Shown in pieces: positions 36,775 through 44,217 of a stretch of DNA of 60,010 nt. Source of the DNA: DATMNI01 sp035570275. GTDB taxonomy: Bacteria; Acidobacteriota; Terriglobia; Bryobacterales; Bryobacteraceae. The stretch's first letter is position 1. The number at the start of each line of letters is the position of its first letter. The translations under genes were made by a program, and so were the position numbers. The notes beneath the pieces are model-generated. The model worked only from the letters and a program-made list of their open reading frames with translations. It was not told where the DNA came from and did no database searches. The DNA lies in NCBI GenBank assembly GCA_035570275.1, contig DATMNI010000431.1, forward strand, positions 1 through 60,010. Direction: 5' to 3'.

Positions 36775-37773
36775 TTGGTATCCGTCGTAGTCGTCAACTG
36801 GAACCGGAAAGAACTCTTGCGGGCGTGCCTGGCATCGCTGGCGCGGCAGACGGGCGTGGAGTCCGAAACCATCGTGGTGGATAACGGCTCAACCGATGGC
36901 TCGGCCGGCCTGGCCGCGGGGGAATTCGGCGTGCGCGTGATCCGCAACACGGAGAATCGCGGCTTTTGCGCGGCCAATAACCAGGGAATCGCCGCCGCCC
37001 GCGGGGAATTTATCGCCCTGCTCAACAACGATGCCGAAGCCGAACCGGGCTGGCTGGCGGCTCTGCTCCGGGTCTGCTCGTCTTCGCCCGGCGTGGGGAT
37101 GGCAGCCAGCAAGGTGCTGGTCTGGGAAGATCCCTCGCGCATCGATAAGGCCGGGCACCTCATCTTTCCAGACGGTCAAAATCGCGGTCGCGGCACCGGA
37201 GCTTTGGACCAGGGCCAGTACGACCGCGAAGAAGAAGTGCTTTGGCCCGACGGCTGCGCGGCCATGTACCGTAAGAGCATGCTGGACCGGATCGGCGGTT
37301 TCGACGAGGATTTTTTCGCCTATGGTGACGACGCCGAACTCGGCCTGCGGGCGCGCATTGCGGGTTGGCGGTGCGTCTACGCGCCGGGTGCGGTGGTGCG
37401 TCACCACCGCGGGTCCACCATGGGGAAAGGCTCCGGACGCAGGCTGGAGCTGATCGAACGCAACCGGGTGCTGCTGGCAGTGAAGCTGTTTCCGTGGAGC
37501 CTGCTGGTGCTGAACCCGCTGTTCTTCGCGGTGCGTCTGGTCGCTGGGATTCGGGCGGCGCAGCGCGGAACCGGCGACACGGCCCACTTCCCGGGAATCG
37601 GCGGCAAGTTGCGAATGGCCCGCGCGCTGGTCCGCGGGGATCTCGAAGCGTTGTGCCTCGCGCCCCGGATGCTGCGCAAGCGCGCCGGGATCGGGCGTAT
37701 CCGCCGACTTTCGCCCGCCGACGTGCGCCGCCTGATCCTGGCCAACCGGCTCAGCTTGCGGGATGTCGCGTGA
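36775..37773 (+). CDS. Family 2 glycosyltransferase (rhamnosyltransferase-like)
   Basis: The 332-residue product is a GT-A type enzyme that would transfer a sugar from a nucleotide donor to a cell-surface glycan. Seen are VSVVVVNWNRKELLRACLASL, IVVDNGSTDGS, the acidic NNDAEAEPGW motif, and GGFDEDFFAYGDDAELGLRARIAGW with VVRHHRGST. A hydrophobic stretch near 236-256 may tether it to the membrane. Translation starts at TTG with no strong ribosome site. The stop overlaps the next methyltransferase by 11 bp, making a coupled trio. Confidence 0.88.
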   Translation: MVSVVVVNWNRKELLRACLASLARQTGVESETIVVDNGSTDGSAGLAAGEFGVRVIRNTENRGFCAANNQGIAAARGEFIALLNNDAEAEPGWLAALLRVCSSSPGVGMAASKVLVWEDPSRIDKAGHLIFPDGQNRGRGTGALDQGQYDREEEVLWPDGCAAMYRKSMLDRIGGFDEDFFAYGDDAELGLRARIAGWRCVYAPGAVVRHHRGSTMGKGSGRRLELIERNRVLLAVKLFPWSLLVLNPLFFAVRLVAGIRAAQRGTGDTAHFPGIGGKLRMARALVRGDLEALCLAPRMLRKRAGIGRIRRLSPADVRRLILANRLSLRDVA

Positions 37774-38728
37774 GGAAGCCCGCGTGAGCGCCTGCCTGGT
37801 TTGCGGCAGCGAAGAATTCGCGCCGCTTTTCAAGGCCTCGGACCGGCTCTACCACACCACGGCCAAGGAGTTCGCGGTGGTGCGTTGCGGCGAGTGCGGG
37901 CTGGTACGGCTTGACCCGCACCCCGCGCCCGACGAATTGCGGCAGTACTATCCGGACAACTACTGGTTCTCACCCGACCAGACGGCGGCCAGCCGCCTGG
38001 AGGAGGCCTACCGGCGGCTGGTGCTCCGCGACCACGTGCAGTTTGTAGCGCAGGCGCTCGGCAGTTCGCGGGCGCGAGGGCCGCTGCTCGACGTAGGCTG
38101 CGGCGGCGGGCTATTTCTGGGAATGATGCGGCAGCGCGGCTTCCGTGTGGTGGGGTTGGACTCTTCGCGCCAAGCCGCGGCCATCGCCTGGCGGCGGCAA
38201 CTGGCGCCGGCGGTTTGCGCCGATATGGAAAAGGCGCCGCTCGGGGCCGGCAGCCTCGCGGGCATCACCATGTTCCACGTGATGGAGCATCTGTACGATC
38301 CGCGCGCTTATCTCAGGGCGGCGCACGGCCTGCTGGCCGAAGATGGAAGACTGGTGGTGCAGGTGCCCAACGCTGCCTCCTGGCAGTTCCGCCTGCTGGG
38401 CCGCGCCTGGAACGGGGTGGATGTGCCTCGCCACCTGTTCGATTTTCGCGACCGCGACGTGGAACGGTTGTTGCAACAATCCGGTTTCGAAGTGGTGCGG
38501 CGCAAGTATTTCTCCTTGCGCGACAACCCGGCGGGCCTGGCCAGCAGCCTGGCTCCATGGCTCGATCCCATGGCGCGCCGAGTGCGCCGCATTCCGGAAA
38601 CGGGCGGTGTGCGTCTGGCCAAGGATTTGGTTTATTTGACGCTGGTGGCGGCGGCCCTGCCCGTCACGCTGCTGGAGGCGGCCTGCCGCGCGGGCTCGAC
38701 CGTGATGATCGAGGCACGACCGCATTGA
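37763..38728 (+). CDS. Methyltransferase with N-terminal zinc ribbon
   Basis: A 321-residue class I SAM-dependent methyltransferase of the C-methyltransferase-like sort found in surface-sugar loci. An N-terminal zinc ribbon (CLVCGS near 11-16, CGECGL near 42-47) precedes motif I LLDVGCGGGLFLGMMRQRG and VVGLDSS, then ITMFHVMEHLYDPRAYLRAAHGLL. The C-terminal 60 residues are hydrophobic. A GTG at 37784 preceded by GAGGAA is an alternative start. It overlaps both neighbours in the glycosyltransferase/methyltransferase trio. Confidence 0.85.
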   Translation: MSREEARVSACLVCGSEEFAPLFKASDRLYHTTAKEFAVVRCGECGLVRLDPHPAPDELRQYYPDNYWFSPDQTAASRLEEAYRRLVLRDHVQFVAQALGSSRARGPLLDVGCGGGLFLGMMRQRGFRVVGLDSSRQAAAIAWRRQLAPAVCADMEKAPLGAGSLAGITMFHVMEHLYDPRAYLRAAHGLLAEDGRLVVQVPNAASWQFRLLGRAWNGVDVPRHLFDFRDRDVERLLQQSGFEVVRRKYFSLRDNPAGLASSLAPWLDPMARRVRRIPETGGVRLAKDLVYLTLVAAALPVTLLEAACRAGSTVMIEARPH

Positions 38729-39474
38729 ATGACACGCCGAATCACACGCCGCAGTACGCGCCCAAATACCCGCCGAAATACACCGGCCTCGCGTACCACC
38801 TTCCCCGGCCGTTGCGGCGCCACATCCTGCACTTCGAAACCGAAATCGAGGAGGCCGTGCAGGCCTTGGCGCGGCAGCTTCCGGCGCGCGCGCGTGTACT
38901 GGATGCGGGCGCGGGCGAGGGCCAGTACGCGCACTACTTTGCCGGGCAGCGATATTGCGGCGTGGATCTGGCGGTCGGCGATGCCGCCTGGAACTACAGC
39001 CGCCTGGATGCGGTGGCCGACCTGACCGCGCTGCCGTTCCGCGCCGGTGCGTTCGCCGCGGCATTGCACATTGTCACCATCGAGCACTTACGCGAACCGG
39101 GCGCGGCGCTGGTGGAGATGGCGCGAACGCTGCAACCGGGTGGCCTGCTGCTATTGGCGGCGCCGCACGAGTGGGAGGTGCATCAGGCCCCCCACGATTA
39201 CTTCCGCTACACGCGATACGGTTTGCAGTACCTGTTGGAGAAGGCCGGTTTCGAGATCCTGGAGCTGCGGCCAGCGGGCGGATACTTCCGGTTGCTGGCC
39301 CGGCGGCTGCTGAACGGCCTCCAGTTTTTCGCGGGAGGCGCGCGCTGGCTGCTATTCGTTCCCGCGGCCATCCTGCTGGCGCCGCCCGCAATGATTCTGC
39401 CGTGGCTGGATGGGCTTGACCCGGAGAAGAATTTTACGCTGGGGTATATCTGCAGGGCGAAGAAGAAAGGTTAA
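38725..39474 (+). CDS. SAM-dependent methyltransferase
   Basis: A 249-residue class I methyltransferase: VLDAGAGEGQYAHYFAGQRYCGVDLAVGD is motif I/II, then AVADLTALPFRAGAFAAALHIVTIEHLREP and TLQPGGLLLLAAPHEWEVHQAPHDYFRYTRYGL. A C-terminal hydrophobic helix (about 207-227) suggests membrane association. The TTG start at 38725 overlaps the previous stop (TTGA). The open frame upstream of it is only the shadow of the preceding gene. The substrate is probably a glycan precursor, judged from the adjacent glycosyltransferase. Confidence 0.82.
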   Translation: MNDTPNHTPQYAPKYPPKYTGLAYHLPRPLRRHILHFETEIEEAVQALARQLPARARVLDAGAGEGQYAHYFAGQRYCGVDLAVGDAAWNYSRLDAVADLTALPFRAGAFAAALHIVTIEHLREPGAALVEMARTLQPGGLLLLAAPHEWEVHQAPHDYFRYTRYGLQYLLEKAGFEILELRPAGGYFRLLARRLLNGLQFFAGGARWLLFVPAAILLAPPAMILPWLDGLDPEKNFTLGYICRAKKKG

Positions 39475-39499
39475 GCGGGATAACATTGGACGGACCACA

Positions 39500-40381
39500 T
39501 TGGACGGAATAATTGTAGTAGACAAGCCGGAGGGCTGGACCTCGCACGACGTGGTCGGCAAGATGCGGCGCATCGCCAGGACCAAAAGAGTCGGGCACCT
39601 GGGGACCCTGGACCCGATAGCCACCGGTGTGCTGCCGTTGGTCATCGAGCGGGCCACGCGCCTGGCGCAGTTTTACACGGGAAGCGAAAAGGTCTATGAA
39701 GGCGTGGTCCGGTTCGGCTGGTCCACCAGTTCCTATGACCGGGCCGGCGAACCCACCAGCCCGCCAGTCGAAGTACGGTTTGGAATGGAGGAGCTGGAAC
39801 GCCACCTGGAGAAGTTTCGCGGCGAGTTTCTGCAAACGCCGCCGGCCGTTTCGGCCAAGAAAGTACATGGCCGGCGCGCCTATGAACTGGCCCGGAAATC
39901 CATCGCGGTGGAGTTGAAGCCGGTGGCGGTGCACGTCTACGAACTGACGCTGCTGGGTTGGAACGGCACCGACGCGCGGCTGCGGGCCCACTGCTCACCC
40001 GGCACCTACATGCGTTCGATCGCGCATGACCTGGGCCAGTCGCTGGGCTCGGGCGCCCACCTGCTGGAATTGCGCCGGACCCGAAACGGCGAGTTTGCAG
40101 CCGCCGAGGCCCGGACCCTGGCGCAGTTGGAATCGCTGGCGGCCGAGGAACGGCTGATCGACGCCATCGTGCCCATGGGCAACCTGCTGCCGGGCATCCC
40201 GAACGTATTCGTGGATGATATGACGGTCGCCCAGATACGACACGGCAGGGACTTCCAGGCTTCGCCGTTCCGCAGCCAGCCCGGAACGCGCTATGTGAAA
40301 GCGGTGACCCGCTCCGGGGACCTGGTGGCGATAGGCGAAGCCGTACTGCCCAACTTATACCACCCGGCGGTGGTGTTGTAG
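39500..40381 (+). CDS. truB: tRNA pseudouridine-55 synthase
   Basis: The 293-residue enzyme makes pseudouridine 55 in the T-loop of tRNAs. It starts with GIIVVDKPEGWTSHDVVGKMRR and has the catalytic Asp38 in VGHLGTLDPIATGVLPLV. Further motifs are YEGVVRFGWSTSSYDRAGEP, TPPAVSAKKVHGRRAYELAR and SPGTYMRSIAHDLG. The TTG at 39500 is chosen because homologues start at this point. Upstream codons in the same frame come from the end of the methyltransferase gene. A 14-bp duplication (ACATTGGACGGA) covers the start; the other copy at 39486 is out of frame. Confidence 0.95.
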   Translation: MDGIIVVDKPEGWTSHDVVGKMRRIARTKRVGHLGTLDPIATGVLPLVIERATRLAQFYTGSEKVYEGVVRFGWSTSSYDRAGEPTSPPVEVRFGMEELERHLEKFRGEFLQTPPAVSAKKVHGRRAYELARKSIAVELKPVAVHVYELTLLGWNGTDARLRAHCSPGTYMRSIAHDLGQSLGSGAHLLELRRTRNGEFAAAEARTLAQLESLAAEERLIDAIVPMGNLLPGIPNVFVDDMTVAQIRHGRDFQASPFRSQPGTRYVKAVTRSGDLVAIGEAVLPNLYHPAVVL

Positions 40382-40383
40382 AT

Positions 40384-40481
40384 AGCTTTCAGCGATCAGC
40401 TATCAGCGGTCAGCTTGAACCGCAAGAGCACGCACCGGGCGCCGGGTTTAGCTGATGGCTGAAAGCTGATAGCTGAAAGCT
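40384..40481. repeat. Long imperfect hairpin of AGCTATCAGC units, copy 2
   Basis: Left arm 40384-40421 (AGCTTTCAGCGATCAGC to CTTGAACC) pairs with right arm 40445-40481 (GGTTTAGCTGATGG to GAAAGCT) with few mismatches. It is built from the same AGCTATCAGC/GCTGAAAGCT words as copy 1, and together they bracket the glycosyltransferase-truB gene block. Confidence 0.85.
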
Positions 40482-40494
40482 GTATTCTATTACC

Positions 40495-41088
40495 ATGAGC
40501 AAGCGGTGGATTCCTGTAGCGCTGGTGCTGGGCTACGCGCTGGTCCTGTTGGGGCCGGGCGCGTGGCTGTGGAGCTACCTCCATCCGGAGCCTTGGAATT
40601 CCAGGACGCTGCGGGTGCGCTTCGAAGCCGTGCGCTATGAGGCTGGCGGGCTGGTTTTTACCTACTTGCTGGAAAACCGCACCCGGCGCTCGGCGCGGCT
40701 ATTACCGAGTACCACCAGCATCCGCCTTGTGCATCCCGCGGACGGGCCAACCATCGGGTACCCCGTGGTGCGCTTGCCGCTCCAGATTGAGGGCCGAAGC
40801 ACACAGCACGTGGAGCTTCGGCTGGAACTAGCGAGCCTGCGGCGGCCGGCGCTTTCGCCGCGGATGTCTGAAGAGCAGACGGCCCGTGTCTTGCAGCACA
40901 AGATTCCCGGCGGGAGCGATCAGGAACCGCCGGTTTCTCCCCTGCCCATGCGCGGTCCGGCGGCGCCCCCTGCGGAAGCCAGGGAGCCTGCGGAGCCGGT
41001 CTTCGAAAACCCGCTAAACTACTTGAACGGCTTCGAACTTGTCAATGAGAGCAAGGGCCTGCGGATTTTGTTCCCGCGAGGGTGGTAA
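40495..41088 (+). CDS. Membrane-anchored hypothetical protein
   Basis: A 197-residue protein with one N-terminal transmembrane helix (about 7-28, VALVLGYALVLLGPGAWLWSYL) and a beta-rich extracytoplasmic part (RTLRVRFEAVRYEAGGLVFTYLLENRTRRSARL). A Pro-rich stretch (about 140-162) follows, then a conserved-looking end FELVNESKGLRILFPRGW. No family was recognised. It lies just after the second AGCTATCAGC hairpin and has no clear ribosome binding site. Confidence 0.6.
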   Translation: MSKRWIPVALVLGYALVLLGPGAWLWSYLHPEPWNSRTLRVRFEAVRYEAGGLVFTYLLENRTRRSARLLPSTTSIRLVHPADGPTIGYPVVRLPLQIEGRSTQHVELRLELASLRRPALSPRMSEEQTARVLQHKIPGGSDQEPPVSPLPMRGPAAPPAEAREPAEPVFENPLNYLNGFELVNESKGLRILFPRGW

Positions 41089-41140
41089 GCAAGGGCCAGG
41101 CTCACCACCACAGAACCAGTTCGATTCCCGGCGCAGCTCA

Positions 41141-41267
41141 GTACACCGTTTCAATAATACGGTCTCGTATTTGGAGGCAGCCGCTCCGTGACGGTCGCGG
41201 CTCTGATCGGAGCCGTCGCGGCTCTGATCGGAGCCGCGCGCGTTAGCAAGCGGTTTCCCGATACGTT
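41141..41267 (+). repeat. Dispersed nested-hairpin repeat, copy 3 with internal duplication
   Basis: Same block order as the copies at 18355 and 21279. The stem block GTCGCGGCTCTGATCGGAGCC is present twice in tandem (21-bp unit), and the copy ends in AGCAAGCGGTTTCCCGATACGTT like copy 2. It sits between the hypothetical membrane protein and RedB-like genes. Confidence 0.85.
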
Positions 41268-41335
41268 CCCGCGCTAAAGTTCAGTTCATTTGGTGTCGAT
41301 AAGGTCACCAGGAAGGCGCTTCTCACCGGAGCTGA

Positions 41336-41941
41336 ATGCAATCTCTTGGCACTCTAAAGAAAAATGCCGCGGTTCTGGCCGCCGTCGCGCTGTGGATTCC
41401 GATGGTGGGGTTTGGAATCCGGACCCTGTGGCAGTATGCCGGTACGCCGGGACGGGCGGCAACGCCTCCAGCCGTCTGGCCGGCGCATACACTCGCACGG
41501 CCCGCGCCGGGGCGGGCATTCCTGATCATCTTCGCTCATCCGCAATGCCCATGCTCGCGCGCCACCATTGGAGAGTTGGCGTGGGTGATGGCTCGCTGCC
41601 GCGAAAAGGTAGAGGTCGGTGTGTGGTTCTATGCGCCGGCTCAAGAGCCAGGCAATTGGTGGAAAACCGAGCTTTGGCGGAGCGCCGCTGCGATCCCGGG
41701 CGTGCGCGTTTTCGAAGACCGGGATGGTATCGAGGCGCGGCGCTTCGGCGCTTCGACATCCGGCCAGGTACTTCTCTATGATTCGGGCGGCCATCTCGTC
41801 TTCAATGGTGGAATCACCGCCCTACGCGGCCATTCGGGGGACAACGATGGACGGAATGCCATTGTGTCTCTGGTTCATGGCGAGATCCCGATGCGCCAGG
41901 CAACGCCGGTGTTCGGCTGCAGCCTTTCCCGGGAGGAATAG
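41336..41941 (+). CDS. RedB-like membrane-anchored thioredoxin-fold protein
   Basis: A 201-residue protein with an N-terminal membrane anchor (about 11-31) and a thioredoxin-like domain. The putative redox motif is HPQCPCSRATIGEL, a CPC pair (Cys71 and Cys73) rather than CxxC. A later VLLYDSGGHLVFNGGITALRGH strand-turn matches RedB proteins, which are found near membrane sensors. The ATG at 41336 has a GGAG site 9 bases away. The next gene, a hybrid histidine kinase, starts 7 bases after its stop, so they form an operon. Confidence 0.72.
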   Translation: MQSLGTLKKNAAVLAAVALWIPMVGFGIRTLWQYAGTPGRAATPPAVWPAHTLARPAPGRAFLIIFAHPQCPCSRATIGELAWVMARCREKVEVGVWFYAPAQEPGNWWKTELWRSAAAIPGVRVFEDRDGIEARRFGASTSGQVLLYDSGGHLVFNGGITALRGHSGDNDGRNAIVSLVHGEIPMRQATPVFGCSLSREE

Positions 41942-41947
41942 CGAATC

Positions 41948-43804
41948 GTGGACACGATGCCATCCATTGAAACCTCACCGGACGGGCAGACCCTGCGGGC
42001 GCAAACCCTGACGGCCGAACATCAGGACCGCATCTATTCGCAGACCAGCCACCTCTTCGCCATCCTCATGCTAGTGCAATGGGCCGCGGGAGTGGCAGCG
42101 GCAATATGGATATCTCCGCGCACCTGGGCGGGGGTGGAAAGCCGGGTCCATTTACACGTGTGGATGGCGATATTTCTAGGCGGAGCTATCACGAGCCTGC
42201 CAGTGTTCTTAGCGGTGACGCGGCCTAGCCAGGTAATCACGCGCCATGCGGTGGCAGCCGGCCAGATGCTGATGTCGGCCCTTCTGATTCACCTCACGGG
42301 TGGCCGAATCGAAACGCATTTCCACATTTTTGGCTCCCTCGCATTTCTGGCGTACTATCGTGACTGGCGGGTTCTGACTACAGCCACATTGATCGTGGCG
42401 GGCGACCACGCGGCACGAGGCATCTACTTCCCTGCGTCGGTGTTTGGAGTCCTGACGGCCAGCTCCTGGCGCTGGTTGGAACACGCCGGCTGGGTGGTCT
42501 TTGAAGACATAATCCTGGTGGGGTTCTGTCTGCGGGGCGTTGCCGAGATGAGTGAAATCGCCACACGCCAAACCTCGATTGAAAGCATCAGTCGAGGCCT
42601 TGAGCAGAAGGTGCGGGCGAGGACCGCGGAGTTGGAGCAGAGCAAAGAGGCAGCCGAGGCCGGCAGCCGTGCCAAGAGCGAATTTCTGGCCAACATGAGC
42701 CACGAGATCCGTACTCCGATGAACGGCATCACCGGCATGACGGAACTGGCCCTCGGGACGGACCTGACCGCAGAGCAGAGCGAGTACCTGAATACCGTGA
42801 AAATCTCGGCCGATTCGCTCCTGACCGTGGTCAACGACATTCTGGATTTTTCCAAAATCGAAGCGGGTAAGCTCGACCTGGAAACGGTTTTGTTTCCCCT
42901 GCGCCAGAGAATTGAGGATACCGTGAAGCTGGTCGCGGTGCCGGCGCGCCAGAAAGGCCTCAAGGTGCATTGCAGTATCGGGCCGGACGTACCGGAATTC
43001 GTAGTCGGAGATCCGATTCGTTTGGGCCAGATTCTTCTGAACCTCGCAGGCAATGCCATCAAATTCACTGAACACGGTGAAGTGAGTGTGGAGGTTTCCG
43101 TCCTCGCGGCCGGGAAAGAGGAGGTAGCCATCGAGTTCGCCGTTCGCGACACCGGAATTGGCATCCCGCTGAACAAGCAGCAGAGTATCTTCGAAGCCTT
43201 CTCGCAGGCCGACGGTTCCATGACGCGCCGGTTTGGAGGCACCGGCCTTGGTCTGACCATCTCGGCACGGCTGGTCGCCATGATGGGAGGCGCCATTTGG
43301 ATCGAGAGCCTGGAGGGCAAGGGAAGCTGTTTCCGCTTCACCGCTCATATGCTGGCTGGCGACCCCGGAGTTTCCGCGTCAACCACGGCGCCCTTCGCAT
43401 CCCCGGCCATGGTGGCGCACACCCCCCGCGCGCTCCGCATCCTCGTGGCGGAGGACAACGCCGTGAACCAGAGACTGGCTGTCTGTCTATTGCAGAAGCA
43501 CGGCCATAGGGTCACGGTCGCAGGCAATGGACGGGAAGCCATGGAAGCGCTGGACCGGGACCGATTCGACGCGGTCCTGATGGATATTCAAATGCCGGAG
43601 ATGAGTGGCTTCGAAGCCACGGCCGCAATTCGCCGGACCGAGCGCGGCACCAACCGTCATATCCCAATTATCGCCATGACTGCCCATGCCATGAAAAGCG
43701 ACCGCGAGCAGTGTCTCGAGTGTGGCATGGACGCATATCTCTCTAAACCAATCCGTCCGCAAGAACTGCTGGAAGCGCTGGAGAGCGTCACGATGGCCGC
43801 GTGA
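41948..43804 (+). CDS. Hybrid sensor histidine kinase / response regulator
   Basis: A 618-residue membrane kinase. Five or six helices (about 37-200) include GGRIETHFHIFGSLAFLAYYRDW. A coiled coil (about 209-245) leads to the dimerisation box FLANMSHEIRTPMNGITGM with phospho-His252. The ATPase has NAIKFTEHGE, DTGIGIP, FGGTGLGLTISARLV. A C-terminal receiver has LVAEDNAVNQRL, phosphoacceptor Asp546 in LMDIQMPEM, and LSKPIRP. Start is GTG with GGGAGG 8 bases before it. The output partner is unknown. Pairing with the RedB-like protein hints at redox input. Confidence 0.93.
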   Translation: MDTMPSIETSPDGQTLRAQTLTAEHQDRIYSQTSHLFAILMLVQWAAGVAAAIWISPRTWAGVESRVHLHVWMAIFLGGAITSLPVFLAVTRPSQVITRHAVAAGQMLMSALLIHLTGGRIETHFHIFGSLAFLAYYRDWRVLTTATLIVAGDHAARGIYFPASVFGVLTASSWRWLEHAGWVVFEDIILVGFCLRGVAEMSEIATRQTSIESISRGLEQKVRARTAELEQSKEAAEAGSRAKSEFLANMSHEIRTPMNGITGMTELALGTDLTAEQSEYLNTVKISADSLLTVVNDILDFSKIEAGKLDLETVLFPLRQRIEDTVKLVAVPARQKGLKVHCSIGPDVPEFVVGDPIRLGQILLNLAGNAIKFTEHGEVSVEVSVLAAGKEEVAIEFAVRDTGIGIPLNKQQSIFEAFSQADGSMTRRFGGTGLGLTISARLVAMMGGAIWIESLEGKGSCFRFTAHMLAGDPGVSASTTAPFASPAMVAHTPRALRILVAEDNAVNQRLAVCLLQKHGHRVTVAGNGREAMEALDRDRFDAVLMDIQMPEMSGFEATAAIRRTERGTNRHIPIIAMTAHAMKSDREQCLECGMDAYLSKPIRPQELLEALESVTMAA

Positions 43805-43896
43805 ACACCGTTCTCTGGATTTTCGTGCTCACGGTGCTGGCCGTTAAGGCACTTTCATTGCAGCCGAGAGTTGTCTTGTTTCTCAACCCCGCCTAA
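43801..43896 (+). CDS. Candidate 31-residue membrane peptide
   Basis: A GTG start overlaps the kinase stop (GTGA) and gives MNTVLWIFVLTVLAVKALSL plus a short tail to a stop at 43896: one hydrophobic helix followed by a basic-hydrophobic end. Overlap-coupled small membrane peptides occur next to sensors, but length is too short to be sure. Confidence 0.3.
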   Translation: MNTVLWIFVLTVLAVKALSLQPRVVLFLNPA

Positions 43897-44217
43897 CGGG
43901 ACAAATTGTCCTGGTTTGTCCTGGAAATAACTCTAAGTCCTTTGTTTGAGGATTGTTTCGGGACAATTTGACCCGGATTGCCTTATCCCTCTTCCTTCTG
44001 GTCTGTGACTTCCCTCGATTCGTACTCAACGGCGCCGTCTTGCTCAGTCACAGGCCCGTTCAATCCGGCCCCGCCGGTGGCCGATCAGTCCACTAACCCG
44101 AACGTGAAGAGATTCCTGCCAGGCGGCTATGGTGACGTATTGTCTGCCGCCGGCTCGCCCCAAACCGCCGGTGACTCAGGTCCGCCGCGAAAAACACCGG
44201 CATGTATACCCGTGCTG
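43805..44217. other. 413-bp gap: palindromes and a quinoprotein-gene scar
   Basis: Beyond the small peptide frame, GGACAA-A-TTGTCC is a perfect palindrome at 43899-43911. A related GGGACAATTTG lies at about 43960, an arrangement typical of operators. At 44083-44153 is a 71-base near-identical copy of the 3' end of the quinoprotein gene at 47378-47447. No further coding was recognised. Confidence 0.5.
44083..44153 (-). pseudogene. 71-bp copy of the quinoprotein 3' end
   Basis: It matches 47378-47447 at about 68 of 71 positions, including the stop codon and the codons for RNLFTFGLVD. A single inserted base breaks the frame. Both copies have the same orientation and flank the permease 2/PadR unit as direct repeats. 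Confidence 0.85.

Noticed and set aside
38215..38724. N-terminal extension of the second methyltransferase
   Set aside because: It overlaps most of the first methyltransferase in another frame; the family start fits the TTG at 38725.
41110..41135. GTTCGATTCC word like a tRNA T-loop
   Set aside because: Flanking bases do not form a T-stem and no acceptor, D or anticodon arm can be built.
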